Shown piece by piece: positions 1 to 10,897 of a DNA stretch of 64,000 bases. This DNA is from Gnetum montanum (taxonomy: Eukaryota > Streptophyta > Gnetopsida > Gnetales > Gnetaceae): NCBI GenBank assembly GCA_015680685.1, contig MNCI01018082.1, positions 189,534-253,533 on the forward strand. The letters are read 5' to 3'. The translations under genes and the position numbers were made by a program. The first letter of the stretch is position 1. Each line of letters starts with the position of its first letter. The notes beneath the pieces were generated by a model. The model did no database searches. It was not told the DNA's origin and was given only the letters and a program-made list of their open reading frames with translations.

Positions 1-1668
1 ACAATAAGGTGAAGTAGAGGATCTTGATCCCGTTGGAGAAATAGGGTGTTAAACATAATAAGAACTTGTTCTTAGGTTATACAAATGGTGTGGCTAGTTT
101 GGGGATGGCCTTCCCAACAACTAGGGGTTTTACCATTGTGGTTGAACACAGTACTTCTATATGAAATATGAATGTAACATTCTTCCCCAATGCTCATGTA
201 GATGTCACAAGATTGGGCATTGGCCTTTGGGGTGATTGTATAGGGAAACATCACATCGATACTTATGATTTGCAATTGAGCCCCTATCCTTATTTTCTTT
301 AGCCCCTCTTTCTGATTTTTGAATAGTGTTCTATCTTGTTTCTAGGTTTGGTATTCTCCATTTGTCTTGGTTGTTAGAGTTATCTAACATGGTTCTCCCT
401 TTAATAATTTTTGCATATTCTCTACATTTTTCATGTACCCACTCCATCATCTTATTGATCTTTGTCTCGATTTCATCTAATAATTTTGGTGTTGGAAAAG
501 ATGAGGGTGGTTCCACCTCCATGAGGTGAGTTGATTTCTCCTTTTCATGATTATGAACATTCGTTACTTTAAGAGTTTGGTCCTATTAAGATCTTTCAAC
601 ATTCTCCCATTTGGATATTTCTCCTTCTTTTTTTTTGCTACCTACTTAATAAGCTCTTGGAATTATTGGGTTTGTAGTTCATATAGTTGACCTAGGGCAT
701 ACATTCCTAGGGTCTCCCTTGTTTTGTAATAGAGCCCATCCATGATGTGACACATGAGCCTTTCCTTGGAGAACCCATGGCCTAGAAATTTGTTTAACAA
801 TGAGTAATATCTTTCTAAGGCCATGTCCAAGGATTCATGTTTCCCTTGTTTCCACTCTTGAATTTGTCTCCTCAAGGCTAACACTCTTGCACAAGTTTGA
901 TATCTTTTGTTGAAGAGTTTTACCATTGTAGGCCATTGACAAATTGAATTTGGTTTTAAAGAATTGTACCACACTTTTTCTTGGCCCACAAGTATCATAG
1001 CAAAGAGCTTAAGTCTTTTCCACCCATTATCAATGTTTTCCCATGCATAGACATCATAGAAGGTTTGTAAATGATGTTGTGGATCTAAATCATAGCCCCT
1101 TCAGAACTTACAAAAGTTGTTTAAATCAAGCCTGGGTAGACGGCTTTCCTTCCAATGCCTACAAGATATCTGAATGGTCTTTATTATATGCATTAGGCTC
1201 TTAGTTGTTAATAGGGATTCATCATCACTAAGTAGGTTGTGAGTTTGTGAGTTGGGATGATGTTGTCTTCGTTCATGTTGGTGTTGTTGATTTTTCCTGT
1301 GGGTTCGATTTTTATTCCAATGTTGACCCCTTGAGGAATAGCCATCCATGTCATGACCTGATGTTAAAAGAGTAGAGGAAGAGAGATAATTGAAAGACTC
1401 ATCATGACTTTTGTAAGTCTCCCAACCATCCCCTGATGTACTCTTGCTAACCATTGAGAAGGTCCTAGGCCTTATGCGCCTCCTCGTTTTAGAAGATGTC
1501 ACATCCTTGATAGAGGTGTTTGAATTGGATGACAAGAGTCTTTGAGTATCATTGGGGTGATCATGAATATATGAAACTCCTGCACAAGATTGAGTTCTCC
1601 AAACTTCTTCTTCATCATAAATTTTTTTTTCTCTAATGAATTGCCTCACTAGTTTTTGCATTATCATT
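1..1668 (-). pseudogene. Ty3/gypsy (Athila/Tat-like) gag, partial at window edge
   Basis: On the minus strand the sequence reads as a broken gag (capsid) polyprotein running off the left edge. The N-terminal part (1667 down to 1101) is basic and polar. The capsid core lies at about 998-663 with the pattern expected of Retrotrans_gag: W..L.P.SI..W..M...F...Y followed by R..I...KQ..ESL..AL.RYY.L. The linking stretch near 1130-1085 (RLDLNNFCKF, then a stop and RGYD) matches the same place in the gag copies near 11300 and 25150. The C-terminal segments at 522-331 and 275-72 are broken by stops and frame changes. It directly follows a primer-binding site and LTR on the same strand, as gag should. 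Not functional. Family placement comes from motifs and the PBS type. Confidence 0.75.
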
Positions 1669-1802
1669 GACTTGTGAGAGAGACATTGTCATGAATTATG
1701 TGTGGCTTAATTGAATTTAACTTCTTAGTCTAAATGATCTATCATTAATACCCTATTATAACAATCTTATATGATATAACTAATCTAGACAACTAGCATT
1801 GT

Positions 1803-1820
1803 CCCTGGCAATGGTGCTAA
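1803..1820 (-). other. Primer-binding site, decayed tRNA-Asp type
   Basis: Read on the minus strand this is TTAGCACCATTGCCAGGGA, directly after the LTR end (CCACTCATCA). It differs from the Athila-type tRNA-Asp PBS TTGGCGCCGTTGCCGGGGA only by G-to-A transitions. It sets the polarity: the LTR to its right is the 5' LTR of a minus-strand element. Confidence 0.65.
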
Positions 1821-2657
1821 TGATGAGTGGTAAGGTACCCCTATGCTCAACCATGAAAATACGAGCATGTTCGCATGATCCAATTGAACTTTGCAGACAA
1901 ACTAGTTGTGGCACCTAGACAATTATACATTGATCACTGTTTTTTGTCCTCCCACCTAGACTAGCATTTGCTTTGTCATATACGGTTTAGTGCAAAGTGA
2001 GGTGTATGATGTGGTTTCTATGATGATGCTACTCCTAAGAATAATGAGAACTTAATTAAGCTAATAAGCAATAAGTAATAAAATCTAAGCTACCCTAAGT
2101 GTGATGAGCATTCATCCTTAATCATCTATATGCATCTTGGACTTCGTGTACTATTTCTGGGATTTCCAAGTGCACATCACTCGAAACACTATTTGATACA
2201 CCACTGGGTTACCATGTAGTTACACTTAAATGTTTATCATTAAGATGTATTCATTCCACGTTAACAACAAGAATAGTAAATGATAATAAAAGGAATATTA
2301 ATTAAGAAAATAGCAATAAATAATAAATAATTAAAAAATTAAAAGCTAAGTGAATGCTACAATGATGAAGTAATCTCGATCTTTATTACTAATCGTGTGT
2401 GTGTCCAAGTATGTCACACTTGAACAAAGGTTCTATACAATTACAAGCATCACATTGTGAGCATGCACTTGGAAAAAGAACTAAAAATTAACTAAAACTT
2501 GACAAAAGACTCAAGACTCCTAATGACTAACTATTCTCATGCCACGTCCCCGTATGCTTGAGTGCTATATTTTTAGGCTGACACAAGAATCACGATATTG
2601 TGTATAAGATATCGTGTCCAGGCTACAATATTGCGTACCTGATATCAAATCTTGACA
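1821..2657 (-). repeat. 5' LTR of minus-strand gypsy element 1
   Basis: The left border (TGATGAGTGG on plus, so the element ends in CCACTCATCA) is shared with the LTR ends at 4559, 23981 and 46135. The right border is less certain: CTTGACA would give a minus-strand start TGTCAAGATT. Near it lie several GATATC/ATATCG motifs, also found at the start of the LTR at 23037. There is no coding content. The right side abuts the 3' tail of a plus-strand element, so element 1 probably inserted into that tail. Confidence 0.6.
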
Positions 2658-2667
2658 AATTGTGATT

Positions 2668-3666
2668 ATGGTAGGAGCCTGCTGTGGGGAGGATCCACTT
2701 GCATAAATTTTTTTGATCATGGCTTTGAACTAACCTTCACATCTTCTAAAACATCAATGATAGTTTCTTTGAATTTATGCATAATTTTGGGACTACTTAT
2801 CATCACTTTCAATTACTTTTTTATTCAAATATCCTTCAAGTTCAATATTTCTTGGCCATCTTTTGAGTCAAACCTTTGGTATCAATTGTTCAAAAACTTG
2901 TGTGCTTCGAGAGTTACACTTATTAGTCATGGGGGCTAGGGATGTTCACTTTTAAATTTTTCTAACATATGATTTTCAAACATCATGGTAACTAATAATA
3001 ATTGATCAAAATAATGTGAATAGCTTTTTGATTTTAGTTACCTCATAGCCTTGGGCATAGTATGCTATTATCACCTTGTGCTTAAATGAAAACTAAGGGA
3101 TTCGAAAAAAGTTAATTATTAAGGAAAATTTACCAAAACAACTATTGACCCTTTGGTGACTATAGGTGATGCTAAAAGAAACACCTAAGGAAGAAGGTCT
3201 TTTTCCAAGCATGAAAATGAAGCTAAGAGGGGAACAACGAAGGATATGCCCATGGAAAAATCATATCACATATAAGATAGAAGCTCAAACATCACTTGTT
3301 TGCTATATCCATGGGATGATGAGAAGGAATTTCAGTCCATCCTTCAAGAATGTTCCACATAACCAGAGAAGCATCGACATAACAATCTAGGTTGGAAGTC
3401 TACCATTGCTAGTAGCAACAAGAAGAATAATCTTCAGTGGATTCTTGAAGACCTCTACAAATTTTGTAATCTTTGATTTCTATCCAATCTTTTTGTTACT
3501 TATCATTTTGTATACATCCACTAGAATAAAATTTTTTCATGTGGCACTCAGTTTTGTTATGTCTATTTTTTCTTTTTTTTCTTATATCAAAAGCCAATCA
3601 ATAATCCCATACCTTTCCAATTTTTTTAAGAACTCAAGGACAAGTTTTCATTCAATCATGGGGATA
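2668..3666 (+). mobile_element. 3' non-coding tail of a plus-strand Athila/Tat-like element
   Basis: No gene is seen. The stretch around 2685-2700 (GGGAGGATCCACTTGCAT) matches 35225-35245 in element A (GAGGATCCACTTACATA). The last 80 bases (AATCCCATACC, then AACTCAAGGACAAGTTTTCA and a G-rich run ATGGGGATA) match the sequence just upstream of the 3' LTR at 45223. It is therefore the region between integrase and 3' LTR of the same superfamily. gag and pol of this copy are absent, either truncated or displaced by element 1 inserting at its left. Confidence 0.6.
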
Positions 3667-4559
3667 TGATGAGATATGATTTGTTGCATTGACTGGGCCC
3701 TATCAACTAGGCCCCATCAATGTGGTCTATTGCATTGACTAGGCTCTATCAATGTAGCCTATTGCATCGATGTGGCCCCATTGACACAGTGTCTATTTTC
3801 CTCTATAAATATGCATTCACAGTTGTGTTTATGCATAATTCTTTGGTCAATAGAGTAGTCAAACTCTTGTATTTTTATTCTATTATCTTAGAGAATAGTT
3901 AGTGAGTGCATGTAGTGTGGATTTGAGTTAGTTGTATGACATCTTATTCAAGTGGCAATGTACCTAAACACATTCCATGAACATCAATAAGATCAAGATT
4001 TATTTTTATTTATTGTAGCACTTTGACTTAGATTAAATTTACTTGTAATGCAATTTGTATTCCATGTACTTAGTTAATATTTATGTTTCCATGCATATTA
4101 ATGAATTAGTGGGATGAGCGTGACTTGTTTCGAGCATAAACATGTATTCTATTGGTAATGCCAGTAGCATTATTACTTAGTTTTCCTAGTAGCATAGTGC
4201 TTGGTAATCCCAGTAGTGGACATGTGGATTCAGGACGTGTATGAAAACTTGCGATTGGATACTCATCGCCGGTAGGCTAGTTTAGACTTTACTTTCCATT
4301 GTTAATTAGTCTAAAAAATGCTTTCTTTATTATCATTAGGAGTAGCACAAGGTTGAAATAACATCAAGAATCATATTCCTTACTCTAGAATAAACCATAT
4401 GTGACAAAGCTACCAGTCCAAGTGGAAAGACATTGAAATGTGATCAAGGAATAACAATCTAGATGCCACAACTACTCCCATCCATGGAATTAGACCAAAT
4501 CATGTGTAAATTCTTGTCATTCATATGGTTGGGTGTAGGGAGTACCTCACAACTCATCA
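3667..4559 (+). repeat. 3' LTR, plus-strand gypsy (B-type U3)
   Basis: It starts TGATGAGATATG after a polypurine tract ATGGGGATA and ends ACAACTCATCA. The first 150 bases hold degenerate repeats of the type TGCATTGACTAGGC..TATCAATGTGG, the same U3 theme as in the element B LTRs (37348 and 45223). Further in, the block GGTAATCCCAGTAGTGGACA and the near-terminal ATATGGTTGGGTGTAGGG are shared with the other gypsy LTRs. The right target-site copy cannot be paired because the left end of the element is missing. Confidence 0.7.
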
Positions 4560-5152
4560 CATGTCTTTCCTATGATGTGATAATGTAATAGTTATTATAC
4601 CCATACTTCCATTTTTTGTTAGAACTCAAGAAAATAATACAGTCTTAACAAGAGAATAAAACTTATAGCAGTAGTGTAGGAAAATCCACAAATTCCTTTG
4701 ATGTCACAACCTTTTCTGTCCCACTTGGTTCTTCACTTTTCTATCCAGGCATATGATCACAAGTTTATTTTAGTTTTTTTTTTTTGGAAAAGAATATAAT
4801 TATGACTATGGTAAGAACCTCTTATTATTGAAAATAAGTGAATGGATGATGTGGTCTCAATATATATAGAATAAGTCCTTCCATGATTTGATACATAGGG
4901 TAACCTTCATAGTATTAGGATGACATCTTGCTTTATTCCTTTGCACTTTATTGGAAAATTAATAAAAATATGTACAAGAAAAATTATGAAAAGTCATAGA
5001 AAGATGATAGGAATGGAAAAATGGAGAAAAAATTTAAAAGATATTAAGAAATATAAAATGATTAAGAAATGAGAAAAATAAAATAATAGAAAAGATATTT
5101 ACAATGTGAAAATGTAGTAAGAAAGAAAAAAGACAAAAGAAAAGTTTAGTGC
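4560..5152. other. Non-coding gap
   Basis: AT-rich sequence between two LTR elements. An A-rich run near 4980-5140 holds many AAAA and GAAA blocks. No coding region, RNA gene or clear repeat boundary is seen. Confidence 0.5.
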
Positions 5153-5157
5153 CTAAG

Positions 5158-5735
5158 TGTCACACTCGACATCCCTATGACTATTCATAATAAGTGTTAT
5201 TGTTAGCTTAACAAGACCCAAAAGGTTAGTTGTGATTAAGAACTGAAAGGGCATGTTGCAATAACTGACATGTCTCTTAAGGTAACCTTTGGGGATTTGA
5301 CCTAAGGAATTTATACCTATGGTTAGAGGTTGTGCCAACATGAAATGGTGAAGCTAGTCCAGACAAGTCATGGGGTGGTAGGGCCGATATAGGCAAGTCA
5401 CGAGAAGCTGAGTGAAGCAAGATAGGAAGTGGACTAGCCATCCCTTCTGGCAAGGTTATAGACCTAACCATGGTGTAGTGTTGGATTGCCTCTAAGGGAT
5501 AAATTCCAAAGGAAGAAAATCCTAAGGAACACTCTTAGAGCATGATTCAGATATGCTATTTTATATCAATAAAGAATTCTTTTATTACTCTTTCTATATT
5601 TTTCCTACTATTTCCTTTATACATAATGTCAAATATCACTTATATTTTGCATTTGGTATATTTTATTTCTATGCATAATGTCTAATATATTTTATATTTG
5701 ACATTTGCCATGACATATGGGGACGAGATGTCACA
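5158..5735 (+). repeat. 5' LTR of the non-autonomous element
   Basis: 578 bases, TGTCACACTC to GAGATGTCACA. It shares with the 3' LTR the blocks GAAAGGGCATGTTGCAATAA, GGAAGTGGACT(A/G)GCCATCCC and TTTTTCCTACTATTTCCTTT. It contains CAATAAAG, a possible polyadenylation signal, at about 5568. Confidence 0.75.
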
Positions 5736-5737
5736 AT

Positions 5738-5749
5738 TGGTATCAGAGC
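5738..5749 (+). other. Primer-binding site, tRNA-iMet type
   Basis: TGGTATCAGAGC lies two bases after the LTR end and is the standard initiator-Met PBS of many plant LTR elements. It is unmutated here, unlike the other PBSs in the window. Confidence 0.8.
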
Positions 5750-6599
5750 AAACCATGACCCCCCAAGGACCATTCAGAATCATGGGCTAACTACAACATG
5801 AACTTGATGATGAACCTTGAAGCCACAACACATGGAAAGCCATTGATTATCACTAGATACCATGTACTTATGATGCAAGTTATAAGATACCTTTCCATTG
5901 AAACACAAATAGTGGATCAAGCATCTAGATCCTAATAACCAACAAAATTTCTTTCATGGATATCATTAATTGATGAAGATTGATCACACCTCATCAAGAT
6001 TCATGAATTACAAGAGATGTTAGTAATACAATGATACACCGGTCCAAGTAACTTTTACCCATCTTACTATTATAATTATTAATTGATTAATATTATTGTT
6101 AAATTTCTTTCCAGAAAGTTAGTAACCATGACTTGAATTAATTTTTGTTTTGTTGGAATTTACTATCCAAGTAATATAGAAGATTCTAAGTCACCATATG
6201 TCAGCCTAAAAATGTCAATTCAACAAAATAGGCTAGTTGGTCCTTTCAATTTCTGCAAATCAACTTCATTTTCAAACTCTAAAACTATCTCCACTGCATA
6301 ATACTTGTTGAGATAATTCCAATAGTACAAATTACATCTCAATCATACTTATAATTTGGGAGATATTGATTTCTAAAATTTCTCATTCTACGTGCATTAA
6401 AATAATATTAAATTATTAAAATTATTAACTTTTTATTATTATTTGAAAAAATGTCAAAATTTTGGGATTGAGAATCAACCTAGAATTGCAATTTACCCAT
6501 ACCAAACCCTTACCCTATCATTGGCCGAACCACCATGTCAACCACTGAGGCAAGGTGGAATAAAAAAATAATAAAAAGTTAAAAGAAAAAAAACTTTAA

Positions 6600-6795
6600 T
6601 TTTGAACAGGAGGTCATGGGTTCAACCTCAACTTTGAACTTGTTATTTTTAAAAAAATTGAATGGGAGGTAATGGGGTTCAAACCCAGGTCCCCTCCCTC
6701 CTTAGTTTTATAAAATATATACAAAATTATATATATATTAAAAAAAGATGCAGGAGATCAAGGGTTCAAACCTAGGAACCCCCCTCGTTCAATTT
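6600..6795. repeat. Three spaced copies of a GGTTCAAACC-type motif
   Basis: GGGTTCAACCTC at about 6619, GGGTTCAAACCCAGG at about 6676 and GGGTTCAAACCTAGG at about 6763 recur, each preceded by a purine-rich GGGAGG/GGAGATCA run and followed by CCCC. The spacing is irregular (about 57 and 87). The motif resembles a tRNA B box, but no A box or cloverleaf was found. Confidence 0.4.
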
Positions 6796-7503
6796 TTTAA
6801 TATATATATATCATAAAAATAAAAATAAATAATCAATAATAATAATAATAATTTTTTGAGGGCCATAAGCCCTTGGAAGGGCCACGACCAGTCCTCCCAA
6901 CCACCGCAAGTAACTTGCTATCGTAGTTGGTAGCTAAGGGCACCACATCACACTGCCGTCCACCATCATTTTTCACCATGTGCCACCTTTCGTCGTCATG
7001 CCACCCACATGCCCATTGCTCACTTGCTCCCATTGTGCCACCCACACTATTTTCCTATGGCTAATTTGTTGACCACCACTTCCTAGCCACTCTGTCATTA
7101 GTTGCAACATCCCCTGCATTGGTCACTCAGGCCCTCATGTGAGCTATGCAACCCAATACAAATGCCACCACTGTCCACTACGTCTTGGCCTTTTATTAGC
7201 TACCACACACTCCCTGCAATAGCCCACCGTGCATCACATCCTACTTTGCCATCATTGCTTGCCACCATGACAAAACCCTTTGGCCGCTGTTGCACCATCT
7301 ATTCCTACATAAACCCTCGCCTACCTTTGAAATGCCCGTCACATTTTTTGTTTCCTATCGCCTACCATTTTCACTAGCACCTGGGCTATTGTCACCACTA
7401 CTATTAACTACATCGCTATTGCTGCCATTGCCATCGTCATCACTAAAAAATTTATTTTGATTTTTTGTCATCCATGATGCCTATAGAGATTGAAAAAACT
7501 ATA

Positions 7504-7657
7504 GATCACTACCTCCAGTGTCACCCATCACTACCTCCAATGCCGTCCATCACTACCTCTAGTGCTATCCTTCACTACCACTAGTGCCACCCATCATTGC
7601 CTCTAGTGCCGCCCATAACTACCTCTAATGCTGCTCATCACCGTCTCTAGTGCCACC
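7504..7657. repeat. 22-bp tandem repeat, seven copies
   Basis: Seven consecutive 22-base units with no spacing, approximating CATCACTACCTCTAGTGCCA followed by CC. The units start at 7504, 7526, 7548, 7570, 7592, 7614 and 7636 and differ by a few substitutions each. 22 is not a multiple of three and no supported frame crosses it, so it is a minisatellite, not a protein repeat. Confidence 0.85.
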
Positions 7658-8759
7658 AATCAAAGCCTTCAACATTGATTTGTAGACCTTGAAATGGTGC
7701 ATCACCATGGCCATTGCTGCCATTTATAACAAAACGACAAATTTTTCATCACATGATGGAAAATTTTCAATTATCTGTCAACTAATGGAAAAATTTGAAA
7801 TTTCTATCATTAAACTATTAATTTAAGTTAGAAACTTGCAAAAATAGTTTCAAAAATTAGAATTTGATGTGGTGGTAGCAACAGAGATAAAAATTCCACA
7901 ATTAAGTGTGCACATTCTAGAGTAGAACTGGGATGGGTGACCTCTTGAGAAGTCTCATTTTTTGCATCAAAGTACTTAGACTCTAGATGCCATAACTTTT
8001 GATTTTGAAAACTTTTTTTAATGAAAAAAGAGTTTTTTCCTATAAATTTCAACCTTCCAAGCTCAATGATGGAGTTAGATCCATCCCAAGGAACCCAAAA
8101 AATTAGTTTTTGCTCCTTCCCCAATATAGCATCTCGAGATCCTCAAAAGTTTAATTTTGGCATCAGTTAAACATATGATGCCCATTTTCAACATATGACT
8201 AGTCATTGCTAACATTTTTCACACTTCTAAACTCAATGGTGAGGTCAAATTTATCATTTGGACACCAAAAAATTTGACGATATCATAAATTCAACCTTTT
8301 TGGTTTTAAGATTTAGTACATAACCCTTACAGATAGTCTTAAGATCACTATGTCATGTCATTAATCATACTATCAAAGTCAATGTTCTTAAGGGGGATAG
8401 AAAGGTCATCAAAAATAATATAGTTAAATATTACTAAAAATCAAGTAATGTAATTATACATTACTAAAATTAAATAATATAGTTACATATTACTAAAATT
8501 AGATATATTAGTTGGAGAATTAGTTGCTATATAAGTATTAGTTGATTATTAGTCAATGTATTAGTTAATGATCAATTGATGTATTAGTTGGAGAATTAGT
8601 TTAAGAAACAAAACAATCTTCAACTATCAAGAAAAGGGTATATTTATCCATCCTACAATCAAAACATAGGGCAAAATAATATGGAGACTCAAAATCTTGT
8701 TTTGATAAGGAGTACAACACTCATGAAGAGAAATGATCCAAACAAGAACCTAATAATGA

Positions 8760-9850
8760 GAATGAAAGTTGCAAAACATACAACGTGCTTGCAAGATCAC
8801 TAGTGAGTGAGAAACAACATCCATTATGTCCATCATGGGCCTTTGATTGGCAATGAATATCAATACCCATGCATCTTAGAAAAGTTAAAAGATTTGGATG
8901 CTAATGTCTTGTGCCTACAAGAAATCTTGCCATGGGAATTTCTATATCAATTCTAACTAGATTTCAAAAATATGGAATACATAGGTATTTATAAGCAAAA
9001 AGGTTCTTGTGGAAGTTCTTCTTTTGAGTTGTACAAATTTGCATATTGCAAAACTTACAACATGGATGGCTGTGTGATCTTTTATAAAGAAGCCAAGTTT
9101 GAATTGGTAAAACGATTTGAATGGAGTTTAGAAAATATGATTTGTGAAATTCCAGAACTTCAAGTGACACGAAAGAAGGAACAGTTAAGATTTCATAAAA
9201 ATCGCATAGCCTTGGCAATGATTCTAAAAGTTCATCTATCAGGGAAATGTGTATGCATGGTTAACACACATTCAATTACCAAACCAACATGTTCAAATGT
9301 TAGACTTTGTCAAGGAGCATACTTGATTAAGAAAATAGAAGAAAGTTTGAAGAAGAAGTTATTCCTAAGTTGTATTGATCCAGTTCTATTTATTCTTTGT
9401 GGAGACTTCAATGCAAAAGCTACAAGTAATATTTATCAATTCTTAAAATATGGATCTATAAAGGAATCTTTGGAAGATGAACTTGACTTAAAAAAGATGT
9501 TTCCATCAATTCAGCATGCAATTCCATTAGCCAATGCATATTCTACTTACTTTGAATCTTTAGTAGATAAATCAAACTCTAGAATTCAGGAACAAATGAT
9601 GTTGATGGATAACACTCATCAAGAACCACAGTTTACAAATTACTTTACTATGATTAATGAAGATGGGCGAACAACATTCTTCATTGAGACTTTGAATTAT
9701 ATTTGATATGATGTTCAATTCTTTCAAGTTTCCAAGTTACTAGAGTTGATTTCTAAATAAGAAGTTGAGAAGAATCAAGATCAAGCCTTGCCATCCCAAA
9801 CAAGACCATCTGATCATATACTACTTATGGTAGAATTACAATTACTCCCA
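8760..9850 (+). pseudogene. CCR4/Angel-type EEP deadenylase retrocopy, broken
   Basis: Homologous by motif to the endonuclease/exonuclease/phosphatase-fold poly(A) deadenylases (CCR4, Angel, nocturnin), which shorten mRNA tails. In order: TYNVLA (8776-8793), CPSWAFDW (about 8833-8856), DANVLCLQE (ending 8924, catalytic Glu), GIYKQK (about 8984-9001), DGCVIFYK (9064-9090), VNTH (9260-9271), LCGDFNA (9395-9415, catalytic Asp/Asn), EPQFTNY (about 9622-9642), TLNYI (9689-9703) and RPSDHILL (9803-9826, catalytic His). The spacing equals that of an uninterrupted protein of about 350 residues, so there are no introns and the source was probably an mRNA. The longest open part is 8972-9706. Lesions: a frame change near 8858, TAA at about 8954 and TGA at 9704 where a TLDYI-aromatic-Y motif is expected. 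Not functional as it stands. The exact subfamily is unsettled. Confidence 0.75.
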
Positions 9851-10292
9851 TCAATTCATAAGGTTGATCAAGATCAAGAAGTATCTCACCCTTACTTTTA
9901 TTTAATTAATCTTATTATTTTATTGTTTAATTTATATTTCAATTAGATGAGTAAAATATCTATGATAATAAAAATTGGGGATAAAGCATTTACCTTGCCT
10001 TCACTAGGGTAACCAGATCCAAGTTGCACTTTGTATGATCCTAGTTAGGATTGGTGATTAGTGGTTGATAAATCTTTATTTCATCTTTTGTCATGATTTT
10101 AGAAAATGAAGGAAGTATCAAGAAAGTAATATTTAATTTTCCATATAATCTTTCTCACATATATTCTGTTTATAGAATAAGCAAGAAACAACTTCAAGTT
10201 CCAAGGAGAAATCAAATTATTGGAGCATAAGATCATGAAAGAAGCATTAGATCTAGAAAAAGATATAGAACTTGGATTTTTTCAAGGTAGAT
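9851..10292 (+). other. Interior 3' part of the non-autonomous element
   Basis: AT-rich. At 10150-10177 a pyrimidine-rich stretch ends TTCTGTTTATAG, which looks like a splice acceptor, followed by more exon-like sequence (AATAAGCAAGAAACAAC). This could be a second captured host fragment, but no protein family is recognised. The expected polypurine tract before the 3' LTR is weak (TTCAAGGTAGAT). Confidence 0.35.
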
Positions 10293-10897
10293 TGTCACAT
10301 CCCCATTCCCAAATGATGTTGCTAACTAATGAAGATGATGTCTTTTCATAACAAGTATTATTGTTATCTTAACAATACCAAAAAGGGTAGTTGTGGTTAA
10401 GACTCGAAAGGGCATGTTGCAATAACGGATGTGTTTCTTAAGGTAACCTGTGGGGGTTTGACCTAAGGCATCTATACCTGGTGTTAGAGGTCATGCCAGC
10501 ATGGAATGGTAGAGCTGGTACAAGCAAGTCATGGGATGGCAAAGCTGGTATAGGTAAGTCATGAGATGCTGGGTGAAGTGGGATAGGAAGTGGACTGGCC
10601 ATCCCTTCTGGCCAAGCTATAGGCCTAACCATGATGGCAATGCTAGATTGCCTCTAAGGGATAGATGCCAAAGGAAGAAAACCACAAGGAACACTCTCAA
10701 AGCACAATCTAGATACGCTATTCTATACCAATAAAGCATTCTTTCATTTCTTTTTCTACATTTTTCCTACTATTTCCTTTATAAATAATGTCAAATATCA
10801 CTTATATTTCACATTTGGTATATTTTCATTGTATGCATAATGTCTAATATATCATATATTTGATGTTTTCCATGACATCTGGGGATAGGATGTCACA
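10293..10897 (+). repeat. 3' LTR of the non-autonomous element
   Basis: 605 bases, TGTCACATCC to GGATGTCACA. Collinear with the LTR at 5158-5735, with a few short indels, mainly in the first 80 bases. Noticeable divergence between the two LTRs indicates an old insertion. Confidence 0.75.

Larger units (their letters stand above)
5750..8759. other. Interior of the non-autonomous element, no recognised gene
   Basis: It follows the PBS and contains no retroviral domain I can recognise. 6400-6850 is extremely AT-rich. 6850-7740 is markedly richer in C and in CCAC/CCAT triplets. The short open frames at 6833-7045 (minus) and 7102-7377 (plus) are low-complexity and look like by-products of this composition. 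Two repeat features inside are listed separately. Confidence 0.5.
5158..10897 (+). mobile_element. Non-autonomous LTR element (LARD-like) carrying a deadenylase retrocopy
   Basis: Two same-orientation LTRs (5158-5735 and 10293-10897) share long matching stretches, both beginning TGTCACA and ending TGTCACA. A tRNA-iMet primer-binding site follows the first LTR directly. The flanks CTAAG (5153-5157) and CCAAG (10898-10902) differ by one transition and could be a target-site duplication. The 4.5-kb interior shows no gag, protease, RT or integrase. It holds low-complexity DNA, a 22-bp tandem array and a broken CCR4/Angel-type gene. This fits a large retrotransposon derivative moved in trans by another element. 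One caution: the right flank is gypsy gag (minus strand) but the left flank is not, so either the gag was already truncated there or the duplication match is chance. Confidence 0.6.

Noticed and set aside
60-110. Shared 18-of-20 match (GGCCTTCCCAACAACTAGGG) between 100-120 and 49542-49561
   Set aside because: Too short and without extended similarity on either side to claim a common repeat.
6619-6780. tRNA gene suggested by GGTTCAAACC B-box-like motifs
   Set aside because: No A box, acceptor stem or anticodon arm could be folded around any of the three.
7102-7377. 91-codon open frame in the C-rich island
   Set aside because: Composition-driven (Pro, His, Thr, Cys), no recognisable family, next to a non-coding 22-bp array.
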